Source of the DNA: Clostridium sp. OS1-26
GTDB taxonomy: Bacteria; Bacillota; Clostridia; Clostridiales; Clostridiaceae
Length of the DNA: 64,000 nucleotides
Direction of reading: 5' to 3'
NCBI RefSeq assembly: GCF_030915445.1
Contig: NZ_CP133264.1
Coordinates: 2,356,001 to 2,420,000, forward strand
Part shown: in pieces, positions 27,208-36,884 of the stretch
How positions within the stretch are numbered: the first letter of the stretch is position 1
How the letters are laid out: the number at the start of each line of letters is the position of its first letter
The notes under the pieces: model-generated
Seen by the model: the letters and a program-made list of their open reading frames with translations, nothing else
Databases searched by the model: none
What the model was told of the DNA's origin: nothing
Program-made: the position numbers and the translations under genes

Positions 27208-28140
27208 ATGCTTAAATTTATTCTAAAAAGAATAGGGTATATGATAGTAACTTTGTGGGTTATTATAACTATAACTTTTGGGCTAATGCATGCTATACCA
27301 GGGGATCCGCTATCAGGTCTTGCCAGAGATCTGCCTGCTGAAATAAAGGCTAATTATTATGCTAAATACGGACTTGATAAACCTGTTTCACAGCAATATG
27401 TAATTTACTTAAAAAACCTAGTTAAAGGAGATTTAGGTGAATCTCTTACTAATCCTGGTAGAGACGTTAAAAATACTATAAAGCAGCAAATACCAGTAAC
27501 AGCACAAATAGGATTGCAAGCTATAGCCTTTGGTTTTGTTGTAGGTATAGTGTTAGGAATTATTGCCGCATTCAATAGAAATAAAAAACCGGATTTTCTT
27601 GTCATATTTATAGCTCTTTTGGGAGTATCCATACCGAGTTTCGTTGTAGCTGCTCTACTTCAATATTCTTTAACGGTGAAAGTGACATTATTCCCTACAA
27701 CTGGATGGGGAAGTTTCAAATATTCAGTACTTCCTGCACTTGCCTTAAGCTTTGCATCAATTGCTACCTATGCAAGATATATGAGGACAAGTTGTTTGGA
27801 AGTAATAGGTCAAGATTATATACTTACGGCAAAGGCTAAAGGAGTTTCAGGATTTAATTTGGTATGGAAACATATTGTAAGAAATGCTATACTTCCTGCT
27901 ATAACTATATTAGGACCACAGATAGCTGGAATAATGGTAGGATCCTTTATAATAGAAACTATTTTTTCAATACCGGGCTTAGGTTCAAACTTTGTAACTA
28001 GTATAACTAATAGAGATTTTTCTATGATTATGGGAATGACGGTTTTCTATGCCGCTCTATATGTTGTGGCTTTATTAGTAGTAGATATTCTTTATGCTCT
28101 AATAGACCCAAGAATAAGACTAGATGGTGCAAAGAGATAG
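27208..28140 (+). CDS. oppB: Oligopeptide ABC transporter permease OppB
   Basis: Inner-membrane permease of 310 residues with six helices. The EAA loop reads YILTAKAKGVSGFNLVWKHI..RNAILP; the N-terminus MLKFILKRIGYMIVTLWVII is typical of OppB/DppB. With OppC it forms the channel. Good ribosome site TTGGGGG. It overlaps the oppC ORF at its end. Confidence 0.93.
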   Translation: MLKFILKRIGYMIVTLWVIITITFGLMHAIPGDPLSGLARDLPAEIKANYYAKYGLDKPVSQQYVIYLKNLVKGDLGESLTNPGRDVKNTIKQQIPVTAQIGLQAIAFGFVVGIVLGIIAAFNRNKKPDFLVIFIALLGVSIPSFVVAALLQYSLTVKVTLFPTTGWGSFKYSVLPALALSFASIATYARYMRTSCLEVIGQDYILTAKAKGVSGFNLVWKHIVRNAILPAITILGPQIAGIMVGSFIIETIFSIPGLGSNFVTSITNRDFSMIMGMTVFYAALYVVALLVVDILYALIDPRIRLDGAKR

Positions 28141-28153
28141 GGGGTATAGTGTG

Positions 28154-29092
28154 ATGGCTGAATTAGTAGAAAATAAAATTCAATCGAGAAAAGAAAAATT
28201 TAATATTATAGGTTGTAACGATTTTACTGGAAATGAAATAGTAAGACCTAATATAACATATTGGGAAGATGCATGGAGAAGGTTAAAACAAAACAAAGTT
28301 GCTATAGCTTCGTTGATAACATTAGCAATAATAACTTTATTATGTATTATAGGGCCTTATCTTACTCCTTATAAGTTTATGGTTAATGACTCTTCGGCAA
28401 TAAACTTAGGGCCAAGTGGAAAACATTATTTTGGTACAGATGATTTAGGAAGAGATATGTTCGCGAGAGTGTGTATTGGTGGAAGAGTATCTCTTATAAT
28501 AGGATTAATAGGTGCGCTTATTGATACTGTTGTTGGTGTACTATACGGTGGAATTGCTGGTTACTTTGGTGGAAAAGTAGATGATATTATGATGAGAATT
28601 GTAGAGGTTTTAATTAGTATACCATATTTAATAGTAGTAGTTTTAATGTCACTTATCTTAGGTAAGGGAATAATGTCAATTATAATTGCTATGACAATTA
28701 CAGGATGGGTTGGCATGGCAAGACTTATTAGAGGACAAGTTATGCAGATAAAAGAGCAGGAGTATGTATTAGCTGCGAGAGCTCTTGGTGCAAGTCCGAT
28801 GAGAATTATACTTAAACATTTACTTCCAAATACAATAGGAATTATGATTGTTGCAATAACTTTTGATGTACCTATATTTATATTTGGCGAGGCTTTTTTA
28901 AGCTTCATAGGACTTGGAATACAGTCTCCAAATACAAGTTGGGGAGCAATAGCGGCTACAGCACAGCAATATCTAATGTTTTACCCAACACAACTATTTT
29001 TCCCATCATTATTTATAAGTTTGACTATGCTTTCTTTTAACCTCTTAGGAGATGGCTTAAGAGATGCACTAGACCCAAGATTACGTCAATAG
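28154..29092 (+). CDS. oppC: Oligopeptide ABC transporter permease OppC
   Basis: Second permease, about 312 residues, with six helices. An extended cytosolic N-terminus precedes the family motif WEDAWRRLKQNKVAIASL, then HYFGTDDLGRDMFARV and the EAA loop EYVLAARALGASPMRIILKH. ATG 28154 (or GTG 28151) is chosen because AGGGGG overlapping the oppB stop is well placed; an ATG at 28124 inside oppB is less likely. It contacts the ATPases OppD and OppF through the EAA loop. Confidence 0.93.
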   Translation: MAELVENKIQSRKEKFNIIGCNDFTGNEIVRPNITYWEDAWRRLKQNKVAIASLITLAIITLLCIIGPYLTPYKFMVNDSSAINLGPSGKHYFGTDDLGRDMFARVCIGGRVSLIIGLIGALIDTVVGVLYGGIAGYFGGKVDDIMMRIVEVLISIPYLIVVVLMSLILGKGIMSIIIAMTITGWVGMARLIRGQVMQIKEQEYVLAARALGASPMRIILKHLLPNTIGIMIVAITFDVPIFIFGEAFLSFIGLGIQSPNTSWGAIAATAQQYLMFYPTQLFFPSLFISLTMLSFNLLGDGLRDALDPRLRQ

Positions 29093-29109
29093 TAGAGGAG
29101 GACTAAAAG

Positions 29110-30132
29110 ATGGAAAAGGTTTTAGAGGTTAAAAATTTAAGAGTATCTTATCATACTTATGCAGGGGAAGTCCAATCCGTTAGAGGCGTGGATTTTTACC
29201 TAAATAAAGGAGAGACTTTAGCTATAGTTGGAGAATCTGGTTGTGGAAAAACAGTAACAGCAAAATCATTGATGAGACTAATACAGACTCCTCCAGGAGA
29301 AATAAAAAAAGAATCAAAAATATTATTCAATGGGAAAAATATTTTAGATATGCCTGAAAAGGAATTAAAGAAGCTTAGAGGAGAGGAAATAAGCATGATT
29401 TTCCAGGATCCTATGACTTCATTAAATCCTACAGCTAAGGTTGGAGATCAAATTGCAGAAAGTTTAATTATTCATAGAGGAATGAGCAAAGCAGAGGCCT
29501 TAAAAGAAGCAGAAAAAATGCTTAAATTAGTTAATATACCTAATGCAGAAAAGAGAATAAAGCAATACCCACATGAATTTTCAGGTGGCATGAGACAGAG
29601 AGTTATGATAGCTATTGCACTTGCTTGTAATCCTAAAATATTAGTTGCAGATGAGCCAACTACAGCTCTTGATGTTACAATACAAGCTCAAATAATAGAT
29701 CTTATAAAAGAACTTCAAGAAAGACTTGGAACAGCAGTAGTTATGATTACTCATGACTTAGGTGTAGTGGCAGATATAGCTCATAGAATTCAGGTAATGT
29801 ACGCAGGGAAGGTAATAGAAAGAGGAACTACTGATGAAATATTCTATAATGCTCAACATCCATATACTTGGGCTTTATTGCAGTCTGTTCCGAGACTAGA
29901 TACTCAACATAAAGGAGAGCTGTATTCAATACAAGGAACACCGCCCGACCTGCTTAAACCTCCTATTGGATGTGCATTTGCTTCAAGATGTAAATATTGT
30001 ATGCCTATATGCAGAGAGGAAATGCCAGAACCTACAAAGTTAAGTGAAAATCATGAAGTATCATGTTGGTTAAAGGATCCAGAAGCTCCACTGGTTGAAA
30101 GTCCAATAATACTTAGTGGAGGTGCGAGATAA
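29110..30132 (+). CDS. oppD: Oligopeptide ABC transporter ATPase OppD
   Basis: ATP-binding subunit of 340 residues. Walker A GESGCGKTVT, signature FSGGMRQRVMIA, Walker B LVADEPTTALD and the OppD/DppD C-terminal iron-sulfur-type Cys segment (GCAFASRCKYCMPIC). The ATG follows GAGGAGG. It pairs with OppF to energise peptide uptake. Its stop is 1 bp before the oppF start. Confidence 0.94.
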   Translation: MEKVLEVKNLRVSYHTYAGEVQSVRGVDFYLNKGETLAIVGESGCGKTVTAKSLMRLIQTPPGEIKKESKILFNGKNILDMPEKELKKLRGEEISMIFQDPMTSLNPTAKVGDQIAESLIIHRGMSKAEALKEAEKMLKLVNIPNAEKRIKQYPHEFSGGMRQRVMIAIALACNPKILVADEPTTALDVTIQAQIIDLIKELQERLGTAVVMITHDLGVVADIAHRIQVMYAGKVIERGTTDEIFYNAQHPYTWALLQSVPRLDTQHKGELYSIQGTPPDLLKPPIGCAFASRCKYCMPICREEMPEPTKLSENHEVSCWLKDPEAPLVESPIILSGGAR

Positions 30133-30133
30133 T

Positions 30134-31087
30134 ATGAGCGAAAACTTAATAGAAGTAAAAAATTTAAAGAAATATTTTAATGTTGGAAATGGGTCAATGC
30201 TTAAGGCCGTTGATGGTGTAAGTTTTAACATAAAAAAAGGAGAAACGTTAGGTCTTGTTGGTGAATCTGGATGTGGAAAAACAACCTGTGGAAGAAGTGT
30301 TTTAGGTCTTTATTCTGCAACTGATGGTGAGGTATTATTTGAAGGAGTAAATATTCATAAATTAAACAAGAAAGATAGAATTAAGTTTACTAGACAAGCT
30401 CAAATTATATTTCAAGATCCATATGCATCCTTAAATCCAAGAATGACAGTAGGCGACATAATAGGAGAAGGAATAGATATACATAATTTATATACTGGTG
30501 AAAAAAGAATAGATAAAATATATGAAGTTCTTGAATTAGTTGGTTTAAATAGAGAACATGCTTCTAGATTTCCACATGAATTCTCAGGAGGACAAAGACA
30601 GAGAGTAGGTATAGCGAGAGCACTTGCTATAGAACCTAAGTTTATTGTTTGTGATGAGCCTATATCAGCATTAGATGTTTCAATACAAGCTCAGGTAGTT
30701 AATCTTTTAATTAAATTGCAAAGAGAATTAGGATTAACCTATCTATTTATTGCACATGATCTTTCTATGGTTAAGCATATATCTGATAGAGTTGGAGTTA
30801 TGTACTTGGGATCAATGGTAGAATTAGCTTCTAGTAAAGAGCTATACGATAATCCAGTTCATCCTTATACAAAAGCATTGCTTTCATCAATTCCAATTCC
30901 AGATCCTGAAGTTGAGAAAAGGAGAAGAAGAATAATGCTTGAAGGAGAAGTGCCAAGTCCAATTGATACAAAACCAGGTTGCAAATTTGCGGCTAGATGT
31001 GCATATGCTAAGCCGGAGTGTATGGAAAAGACTCCAGAATTTAAAGAAATAGAGAAGGAGCATTTTGTAGCATGTCATTCCCTTTAA
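30134..31087 (+). CDS. oppF: Oligopeptide ABC transporter ATPase OppF
   Basis: ATP-binding subunit of 317 residues: Walker A GESGCGKTTCG, signature FSGGQRQRVGIA, Walker B IVCDEPISALD, and a C-terminal GCKFAARCAYAKPEC segment like OppD. ATG 30134 is chosen because GGAGGTG overlapping the end of oppD lies just upstream. Last gene of the opp operon, followed by a clear terminator. Confidence 0.94.
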   Translation: MSENLIEVKNLKKYFNVGNGSMLKAVDGVSFNIKKGETLGLVGESGCGKTTCGRSVLGLYSATDGEVLFEGVNIHKLNKKDRIKFTRQAQIIFQDPYASLNPRMTVGDIIGEGIDIHNLYTGEKRIDKIYEVLELVGLNREHASRFPHEFSGGQRQRVGIARALAIEPKFIVCDEPISALDVSIQAQVVNLLIKLQRELGLTYLFIAHDLSMVKHISDRVGVMYLGSMVELASSKELYDNPVHPYTKALLSSIPIPDPEVEKRRRRIMLEGEVPSPIDTKPGCKFAARCAYAKPECMEKTPEFKEIEKEHFVACHSL

Positions 31088-31106
31088 AAATAAATATCCT
31101 TTAATT

Positions 31107-31142
31107 AAAAAATGACAGATGAAATTTCACCTGTCATTTTTT
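31107..31142 (+). terminator. Terminator of the opp operon
   Basis: Arms AAAAATGACAG/CTGTCATTTTT with a short loop and T tract. Confidence 0.88.
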
Positions 31143-31303
31143 AATGCTATTTTATAAGCAGAATTATTAGTAAAATGCAATATACAATTATATTGTGAGT
31201 AAAAGAGTGTAAACTTTCAATAACATAATTTGTAATAAAATGATATAATGTAGATAGATAACATTTTCACAAATAGCGTAATTTAATATCGAGGAGGAAA
31301 ATC

Positions 31304-31897
31304 ATGTTTCTGATGATTGACAACTATGATTCATTTGTGTACAACTTGGTAAGATATTTAGAAGAACTAAAAGAAGACGTTAAAATCTGTAGAAACGATA
31401 AGTTAACTTTAGAAGATATAGAGAGAATGCAGCCAGAAGGAATTATAATTTCACCAGGACCTAAATCACCTGAACAATCCGGTATTTGTGTAGACGTAAT
31501 TAAAAAATTTAGTGGTAAGATTCCTATTCTAGGAATATGTCTTGGACATCAAAGTATAGGATATGCTTTTAATGCAAATATAGTTAAAGGTGAGGAACCT
31601 GTACATGGAAAGGTGTTTGAAGTTTATCATAAAAATATTGGAGTATTTAAAAAAATTAAAAACCCAGTAAAAGTCACAAGATATCATTCCTTGATAATAG
31701 ATAGAAAGACCATACCGGAATGCCTTGAAGTAACTTGCGAAACTTCCGATGGAGTGGTAATGGGAGTTAGACATAAAAAATACCTTGTTGAAGGTGTGCA
31801 GTTTCATCCTGAAGCAGAGCTTACAGAGTGTGGACATCAAATGCTTAAAAGCTTTCTAGAAGAAGCAAGAGAATTTAATAAGTTTAGGCATCTTTAA
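31304..31897 (+). CDS. pabA: Aminodeoxychorismate synthase, glutamine amidotransferase component
   Basis: Class I glutamine amidotransferase of 197 residues. The nucleophile Cys is in GICLGHQSIGYAF, and the His/Glu pair in QFHPEAE. It supplies ammonia to PabB for making 4-amino-4-deoxychorismate. TrpG is near-identical in sequence, but the downstream pabB-pabC-folP order assigns it to folate synthesis; it might serve both pathways. ATG follows GAGGAGG. First gene of the operon, with TATAAT-like promoter sequence near 31242. Confidence 0.9.
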   Translation: MFLMIDNYDSFVYNLVRYLEELKEDVKICRNDKLTLEDIERMQPEGIIISPGPKSPEQSGICVDVIKKFSGKIPILGICLGHQSIGYAFNANIVKGEEPVHGKVFEVYHKNIGVFKKIKNPVKVTRYHSLIIDRKTIPECLEVTCETSDGVVMGVRHKKYLVEGVQFHPEAELTECGHQMLKSFLEEAREFNKFRHL

Positions 31898-31972
31898 AAA
31901 ATAAATAGTTAGTATGCTAGTATATTTTTGAAGATATCTTAGGTAAAAATAAATAAACTGGGGGATAGCTAT

Positions 31973-33322
31973 ATGCAGGTTTTAGTTGAAGAAATAAAAA
32001 CAGAGCTTGATGCTTTTGATATATATTCATTATTTAAAGAGGATAAAACAGCTGCAATTTTAGATAGTGCTATGGCATACGAAAATTTAGGAAGATACTC
32101 CTTTGTAGGTTTAAATCCTTTTACTACATTTAAATATGAAGAACAAACATGCACTATAAATGGAGAAAAGGTTAGTGGAGAACCTTTTGAAGAACTTAAA
32201 AATCTCATTAATACATATAAAGTAGAGAATAATACGGAACTCCCATATATAGCAGGAGCTATTGGATACTTCTCATATGATCTAGGAAGAACTATAGAAG
32301 AGCTTCCTATTATGGCTTTAGAAGAGATAAAAATACCTGATTGCTATTTTCAGTTCTATGATAATGCTATTGTAGTTGATAATCTAGAAAAGAAAGCCTA
32401 TATTACTGGTTTAGGGATATTAAAGTCAAGTGAAAATAGTGTTGGAGAAATAAGAGGCAGAATATTAAAAGGGAATAGGGTTAAATATGATGAATTAAAT
32501 AAAAGCGATACAGAATTTATATCAAACTTTGGTAAAGATGAGTACACAGATACTGTAGAAAAGGTTAGACAATACATAAGAAATGGAGATATATACATCA
32601 CTAATTTAACTCAAAGATTTTGTTGTGATACAATAAAAGATCCTTATGAGGTTTATAAAAATTTAAGGCACATAAATCCAGCGCCTTTTGCAGCATTTAT
32701 GAATATTGAGGACTTCAGCATTGTATCATCTTCACCAGAGAGATTCTTAGAGATAAAAAATAATGTTGTTGAGACAAGACCTATTAAAGGCACAAGGCCT
32801 AGAGGGCGCAGTCATGAAGAAGATTTAAAAAACAAGCTGGAGCTTATAAATAGTGAAAAGGATAAATCAGAGCTATTGATGATTGTAGACTTAGAAAGAA
32901 ATGATTTGAGTAAAGTTTGTAAGCCTTTTTCTGTAAAAGTTACGGAATTATTCAAATTAGAAGAATACAGCACAGTATTCCACCTAGTGTCTACTGTAGT
33001 AGGAGAACTTAAAGATGAATATACGGCAGTAGATTGTCTAAAAGCTTGTTTTCCAGGGGGGTCTATAACTGGAGCACCTAAAGTTAGAGCTATGGAGGTT
33101 ATAGAAGAATTAGAGCCTACAAGAAGAAACATATATACGGGATGTATAGGATATTTCGGATTTGACGGAAATGCTGACTTCAACATAGTTATAAGAACTA
33201 TACTTATGAAAGACAAAAAGGCTTATCTTGGAGTTGGCGGAGGAATTACATGGGAATCTCTAAAAGAAGCGGAATACCAAGAAACTCTAGATAAGGCTAA
33301 AGCTTTAATGAGAGTGTTATAA
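31973..33322 (+). CDS. pabB: Aminodeoxychorismate synthase component I
   Basis: Chorismate-utilising enzyme of 449 residues. Motifs: RNGDIYITNLTQRF, SSSPERFLEI, ETRPIKGTRPRG, MIVDLERNDLSKVC and FPGGSITGAPKVRAMEVI. The IKGT lysine segment with PIKGTRPRG marks it as PabB-like rather than TrpE. With PabA it makes aminodeoxychorismate from chorismate and glutamine. It lies 75 bp after pabA with no terminator. Confidence 0.92.
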   Translation: MQVLVEEIKTELDAFDIYSLFKEDKTAAILDSAMAYENLGRYSFVGLNPFTTFKYEEQTCTINGEKVSGEPFEELKNLINTYKVENNTELPYIAGAIGYFSYDLGRTIEELPIMALEEIKIPDCYFQFYDNAIVVDNLEKKAYITGLGILKSSENSVGEIRGRILKGNRVKYDELNKSDTEFISNFGKDEYTDTVEKVRQYIRNGDIYITNLTQRFCCDTIKDPYEVYKNLRHINPAPFAAFMNIEDFSIVSSSPERFLEIKNNVVETRPIKGTRPRGRSHEEDLKNKLELINSEKDKSELLMIVDLERNDLSKVCKPFSVKVTELFKLEEYSTVFHLVSTVVGELKDEYTAVDCLKACFPGGSITGAPKVRAMEVIEELEPTRRNIYTGCIGYFGFDGNADFNIVIRTILMKDKKAYLGVGGGITWESLKEAEYQETLDKAKALMRVL

Positions 33323-33385
33323 CTATAATTTGTAAAATAAAAATTATGTGGTTCTAGTATAAATTAAAAGGTGTGATAATACTTT

Positions 33386-34144
33386 ATGATAGTTTTAAAT
33401 GGGGAACTGATAGACGGACAAAAAGTTTTCTTAGATCAAGGTCTTTATTTTGGAAGAGGACTTTTTGAAACTATATTAGTTAAGAATAAGCCAGTGTTTC
33501 TTAAAGAGCATTTGAATAGAATAAATAATGACCTTAAAGTTATAGGGATTAACAGATGTATAGAAGAAGATGATATAATAGATGCGATAGATAAACTAAA
33601 ATGCACAGATTGTGTTTTAAAATTAGTGGCTACAGAGAAAAATGTTATTTTTACTGATAGAAAAAGCAGTTATTCAAAAGAACAATATGCAAAAGGCTTT
33701 AGTGTGAAAATAAGTTCTACAAGAAGGAATCAGTATTCAACAATGACGTATTTAAAATCACTAAATTACCTTGAAAATATTTTGGAACATGACAAAGGCA
33801 TTAATGAAGGTTATAACGAAGTATTATTTTTAAACACGGAAGACAAGTTGGCAGAGGGTAGCATTTCAAATGTATATTTTATTGAAAACGACAAGATATA
33901 TACACCATCTGTTGATTGTGGGTTGCTTAATGGAACAGTAAGAAAATTCATTATAAACAATTTTGAAGTAGTAGAGGGAAAATTTCAAAAAGAAGATTTA
34001 ATAACTTCTGATGGCATTTTTTTAACTAATAGCGTTATGGGAATTATGAAGGTATCAACTTTGTGTAATAAGGAGTTTCAAGATAATATTATCGTAGAAA
34101 ATATAAGACAATACTATGAGAATTATATAAAAGAAAAATATTAA
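33386..34144 (+). CDS. pabC: 4-amino-4-deoxychorismate lyase
   Basis: PLP fold-type IV enzyme of 252 residues releasing pyruvate to give p-aminobenzoate. GLYFGRGLFETILV near the N-terminus, the PLP lysine in MTYLKSLNYLENI and EGSISNVYFI are typical. Branched-chain or D-amino acid aminotransferases share the fold, but the operon position decides the assignment. Confidence 0.88.
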   Translation: MIVLNGELIDGQKVFLDQGLYFGRGLFETILVKNKPVFLKEHLNRINNDLKVIGINRCIEEDDIIDAIDKLKCTDCVLKLVATEKNVIFTDRKSSYSKEQYAKGFSVKISSTRRNQYSTMTYLKSLNYLENILEHDKGINEGYNEVLFLNTEDKLAEGSISNVYFIENDKIYTPSVDCGLLNGTVRKFIINNFEVVEGKFQKEDLITSDGIFLTNSVMGIMKVSTLCNKEFQDNIIVENIRQYYENYIKEKY

Positions 34145-34255
34145 CAAGGAGGGAATCTGGAGTATTAGTTGAGGGTTATAGGGTCACTTAGTGGTAAATT
34201 AACTTATACCTCATTTGCTTCCCTATATATAAAGCCACAGCTAGCCAGGAGTGCT

Positions 34256-35077
34256 ATGACAAAAATAATGAGAATAGGAAAAAAAGACTTTGAACTTGGA
34301 AAAAGAACGTACATAATGGGGATACTTAATGTTACCCCAGATTCATTTTCTGATGGTGGAAGATTTAACGATATAGAAAGAGCAATAAATCACGCTAAGG
34401 AAATGGTAGCTGAAGGTGCAGATATAATAGATATAGGTGGAGAGTCTACAAGACCTAATCATGAGCCTGTATCAGAAGAAGAGGAATTAGAAAGAGTTAT
34501 TCCTATAATTAGAGCACTGTCCAAGGAAATAGATATACCAATATCAATTGATACCTATAAAGGTAAAGTTGCAGAGATGGCAATAAAAGAAGGAGCCGCA
34601 CTAATAAATGATGTTTGGGGATTTAAGAAAGATCCATATATTGTAGAAGTAGCTGCGAAGTACAATACGCCATGTTGCTTAATGCATAATAGAGACAATA
34701 GGAATTATAGCAACCTTATGGAAGATGTTTTAAAGGATTTGGAGGAAAGTGTAAACATAGCGTTAAAGGCTGGAGTAAAGCCAGAAAATATAATACTAGA
34801 TCCAGGCATAGGATTTGCAAAGGATTATGAAGAAAATTTAATTGTAATGGATCATTTAGAAGAACTAAATAAATTGGGATATCCATTGCTTTTGGCAACT
34901 TCCAGAAAATCGATGATTGGAAATGCTTTGAACCTACCATCAGATGAAAGAGTTGAAGGTACGGTTGCCACTACTGTTATAGGAATTATGAAGGGATATG
35001 ATTTTGTTAGGGTACACGATATAAAAGAAAATAAGAGAGCTGCAGTTATGACTGATGCTATAGTTAGAAGAAAGTAG
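34256..35077 (+). CDS. folP: Dihydropteroate synthase
   Basis: Condenses p-aminobenzoate with dihydropterin pyrophosphate. TIM-barrel signatures: GILNVTPDSFSDGGRF, DIIDIGGESTRP, INDVWGFKKDP, ILDPGIGFAKD and LLATSRKSMIG. ATG 34256 gives a 273-residue protein and has AGGAG four bases upstream; an in-frame TTG at 34169 would add 29 residues without family similarity. Fourth gene of pabABC-folP. Other fol genes (folE, folB, folK) are absent from the window. Confidence 0.94.
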   Translation: MTKIMRIGKKDFELGKRTYIMGILNVTPDSFSDGGRFNDIERAINHAKEMVAEGADIIDIGGESTRPNHEPVSEEEELERVIPIIRALSKEIDIPISIDTYKGKVAEMAIKEGAALINDVWGFKKDPYIVEVAAKYNTPCCLMHNRDNRNYSNLMEDVLKDLEESVNIALKAGVKPENIILDPGIGFAKDYEENLIVMDHLEELNKLGYPLLLATSRKSMIGNALNLPSDERVEGTVATTVIGIMKGYDFVRVHDIKENKRAAVMTDAIVRRK

Positions 35078-35090
35078 TATTCAAACTAAG

Positions 35091-35114
35091 AAAAGGAGGG
35101 GGCACCCTCCTTTT
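35091..35114 (+). terminator. Terminator of the pab-folP operon
   Basis: Arms AAAAGGAGGG/CCCTCCTTTT with a four-base loop. Confidence 0.85.
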
Positions 35115-35315
35115 AAATTACAAAATTTTAATACTGAAAATTAATTTATATACTTATAAATTAAAAGAATAAATAAGACCTATTTTGAATATAAAATATT
35201 GATAACTATTTCCACTATGAAAATTAGTACATAAATATCACAAATTAGCTGCATTATAAATAAATTAAATAATAATCTAAAATTATTTTTTAAATGGTAA
35301 AGGGGGTATTGATGT

Positions 35316-35588
35316 ATGGACATACTTCAAGAGATAAATGGGCATGATCTTAGGAGAAAAGCTATTGATGAATTAATTGAAGTCCAAAATAAAATAATAA
35401 ATGACTGCTTAGATAGATATAATTTTTATAAAGTTGAGCTTGAAAAAATAAATATATTGGAAAGTTTAGCAGGCAATATTATTGAGGGTGGAGAAAAAAG
35501 AAACAAATATACTTCAGAAATTGATGGTGCTCTAAAAGAGGCAAAACAAGCCATCAGTTTAAAAATAAAACTTGAAAATCTTAAATAG
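35316..35588 (+). CDS. Hypothetical helical protein (90 aa)
   Basis: Charged all-helical protein (IDELIEVQNKIINDCLDRYN..., SEIDGALKEAKQAISLKIKL) with a likely coiled coil and no signal peptide. AAGGGGG precedes the ATG. A terminator hairpin follows at 35611, so it is a one-gene unit. Family not recognised. Confidence 0.65.
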   Translation: MDILQEINGHDLRRKAIDELIEVQNKIINDCLDRYNFYKVELEKINILESLAGNIIEGGEKRNKYTSEIDGALKEAKQAISLKIKLENLK

Positions 35589-35610
35589 GTAATTAAGATT
35601 CTATAAAAAA

Positions 35611-35640
35611 ACAAAACAACTCTTATGAGAGTTGTTTTGT
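35611..35640 (+). terminator. Intrinsic terminator
   Basis: Perfect arms ACAAAACAACTCT/AGAGTTGTTTTGT with a TATG loop. Confidence 0.75.
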
Positions 35641-35642
35641 AT

Positions 35643-35928
35643 ATGATATATTTAAATGGGGAGTCAAATAATTATAACAGTATAATACTGTTATTTTAAT
35701 TTTAACCAAATTATAAAATATTATACATTATGTTATGTAATTAAGTAAAAAAGTCAGATAGAATAGTATAATATCTGACTTTTTATTTTAAATTTTTCAA
35801 TAAGTAGAGAGTTATACTCTTCAAAATTGTATGGTATAAGCGAAATAGATAATATATAATTTTAAATAGTCTAGTTTTATAAATGAAAATAATTTTAAAT
35901 GGTATGAAATAGTAATGAGAGGTACATA
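35643..35928. other. Intergenic region with palindrome and orphan terminator
   Basis: No gene. A 21-bp perfect palindrome, ATAACAGTAT-A-ATACTGTTAT, lies at 35674-35694. A second strong terminator hairpin (AAAAAGTCAGATA with its complement and TTTTTATTTT) occupies 35747-35790 although no ORF precedes it, which hints at a short untranslated transcript from about 35650 to 35790. Confidence 0.45.
35747..35790 (+). terminator. Orphan intrinsic terminator
   Basis: Arms AAAAAGTCAGATA/TATCTGACTTTTT followed by ATTTT; no coding gene directly upstream. Confidence 0.75.
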
Positions 35929-36258
35929 ATGATACGTGAACAGTTAGAAGAAATTTTAAATTCCTTTATAGGCAAAAAAATTGTGATTAAAATGAATTCA
36001 GATTATTGTAGTTGTATAACTTGTATGCAGCTAAAGTCCATTGAATTCTCAGAAGGAGTTAAAAAGAGTAGAGTTAGCAGCAGTTTCATTAAATACAGCA
36101 ATGTAAGCATATCAGATGAAAAGGGGAGATTTGTAATTGAATATGAAGATGTTGAAAATATTAAATATAAGGATACTGATAGAGGTCAATTTTATGAATT
36201 TCAATTAATATATAGAGATGGGACAAAGATTCAATTTTATTCTGAAGAAGTATTCTAA
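35929..36258 (+). CDS. Hypothetical protein (109 aa)
   Basis: Small mostly beta protein with three cysteines close together (YCSCITC, about residues 26-31), then alternating beta-strand-like segments (GRFVIEYEDVENIKYKD, FYEFQLIYRDGTKIQFYSEE). The cysteine cluster could bind metal, but the family is not recognised. The ribosome site is weak (ATGAGAGG). Single gene followed by a weak hairpin at 36269-36298. Confidence 0.6.
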   Translation: MIREQLEEILNSFIGKKIVIKMNSDYCSCITCMQLKSIEFSEGVKKSRVSSSFIKYSNVSISDEKGRFVIEYEDVENIKYKDTDRGQFYEFQLIYRDGTKIQFYSEEVF

Positions 36259-36346
36259 AAATATTAAGAGATAACTGAGGTATAAAACTCAATTATCTCT
36301 ATGTAAAATTAGACATTGTTAATCAAGTTTATAATTATCCATGAGA

Positions 36347-36742
36347 TTAATAGAATGGGTATGACATAAAAAATGGGAGATATGGATAATTATAATAACA
36401 TGGACGATGGTGACAATAAGGATAATTGCGATAATAAGGACGATTATGATATTGTCTGAATTCGTCATCATCATCACTGTCATCATAATGTCTATACTTC
36501 ATATGATCCTCACACTTACCTTTTTCTTTATAGTCCATTTCCATTGGCATCATATGAGCAGGAGAAACTTGTGATGGCATCATTTGCTGACTGTACATCA
36601 TAGGACAACAATGCATCATAGGACAACACATTTCGTAATCATGTTTGCTGTTGTGATGATGTTTGTGACGAGTATCCTCTAAATTTTGATTGATTTCCTG
36701 ATTAACATTTTGATTAGGGTCTTGGTTTTCATTTCGATACAT
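36347..36742 (-). CDS. Spore-coat-like His/Tyr/Met-rich protein
   Basis: Low-complexity protein of 131 residues: an acidic Asn/Gln-rich N-terminus, repeated CCPMM units (EMCCPMMHCCPMMYS), a Met-rich middle (MMPSQVSPAHMMPMEM), and a C-terminus of Tyr, His, Pro and Arg. It is a clear paralogue of 37751-38125, sharing MYRNE, the CCPMM units, SQVSPA.MMP and HMKYR. Such compositions are typical of clostridial coat or exosporium proteins; cysteines and histidines could cross-link or bind metal. AGGTATATTC precedes the ATG. Confidence 0.65.
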   Translation of the reverse strand: MYRNENQDPNQNVNQEINQNLEDTRHKHHHNSKHDYEMCCPMMHCCPMMYSQQMMPSQVSPAHMMPMEMDYKEKGKCEDHMKYRHYDDSDDDDEFRQYHNRPYYRNYPYCHHRPCYYNYPYLPFFMSYPFY

Positions 36743-36824
36743 GAATATACCTCCAGATAAGTAAACTACATTACTATAATATTCAGGAAGTTAAAAAAAG
36801 ATTATAGGTTTCAAAAAATTTATT

Positions 36825-36860
36825 AAAAAAATATGAAGGATTATCAATAAATCCTTCATA
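36825..36860 (-). terminator. Terminator of rubrerythrin gene
   Basis: On the minus strand ATGAAGGATT/AATCCTTCAT with a 7-base loop followed by ATTTTTTTAA. Confidence 0.85.
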
Positions 36861-36884
36861 AGAGTATGTTTTGATATGATTTTT

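Noticed and set aside
31304..31897. trpG (anthranilate synthase component II)
   Set aside because: Sequence alone cannot separate it from pabA, but pabB, pabC and folP follow and no trp biosynthetic gene is near.
34169..34255. Extended folP N-terminus from TTG 34169
   Set aside because: The extra 29 residues do not resemble dihydropteroate synthases and the upstream AAGGAGG is too far away; ATG 34256 fits the family start.
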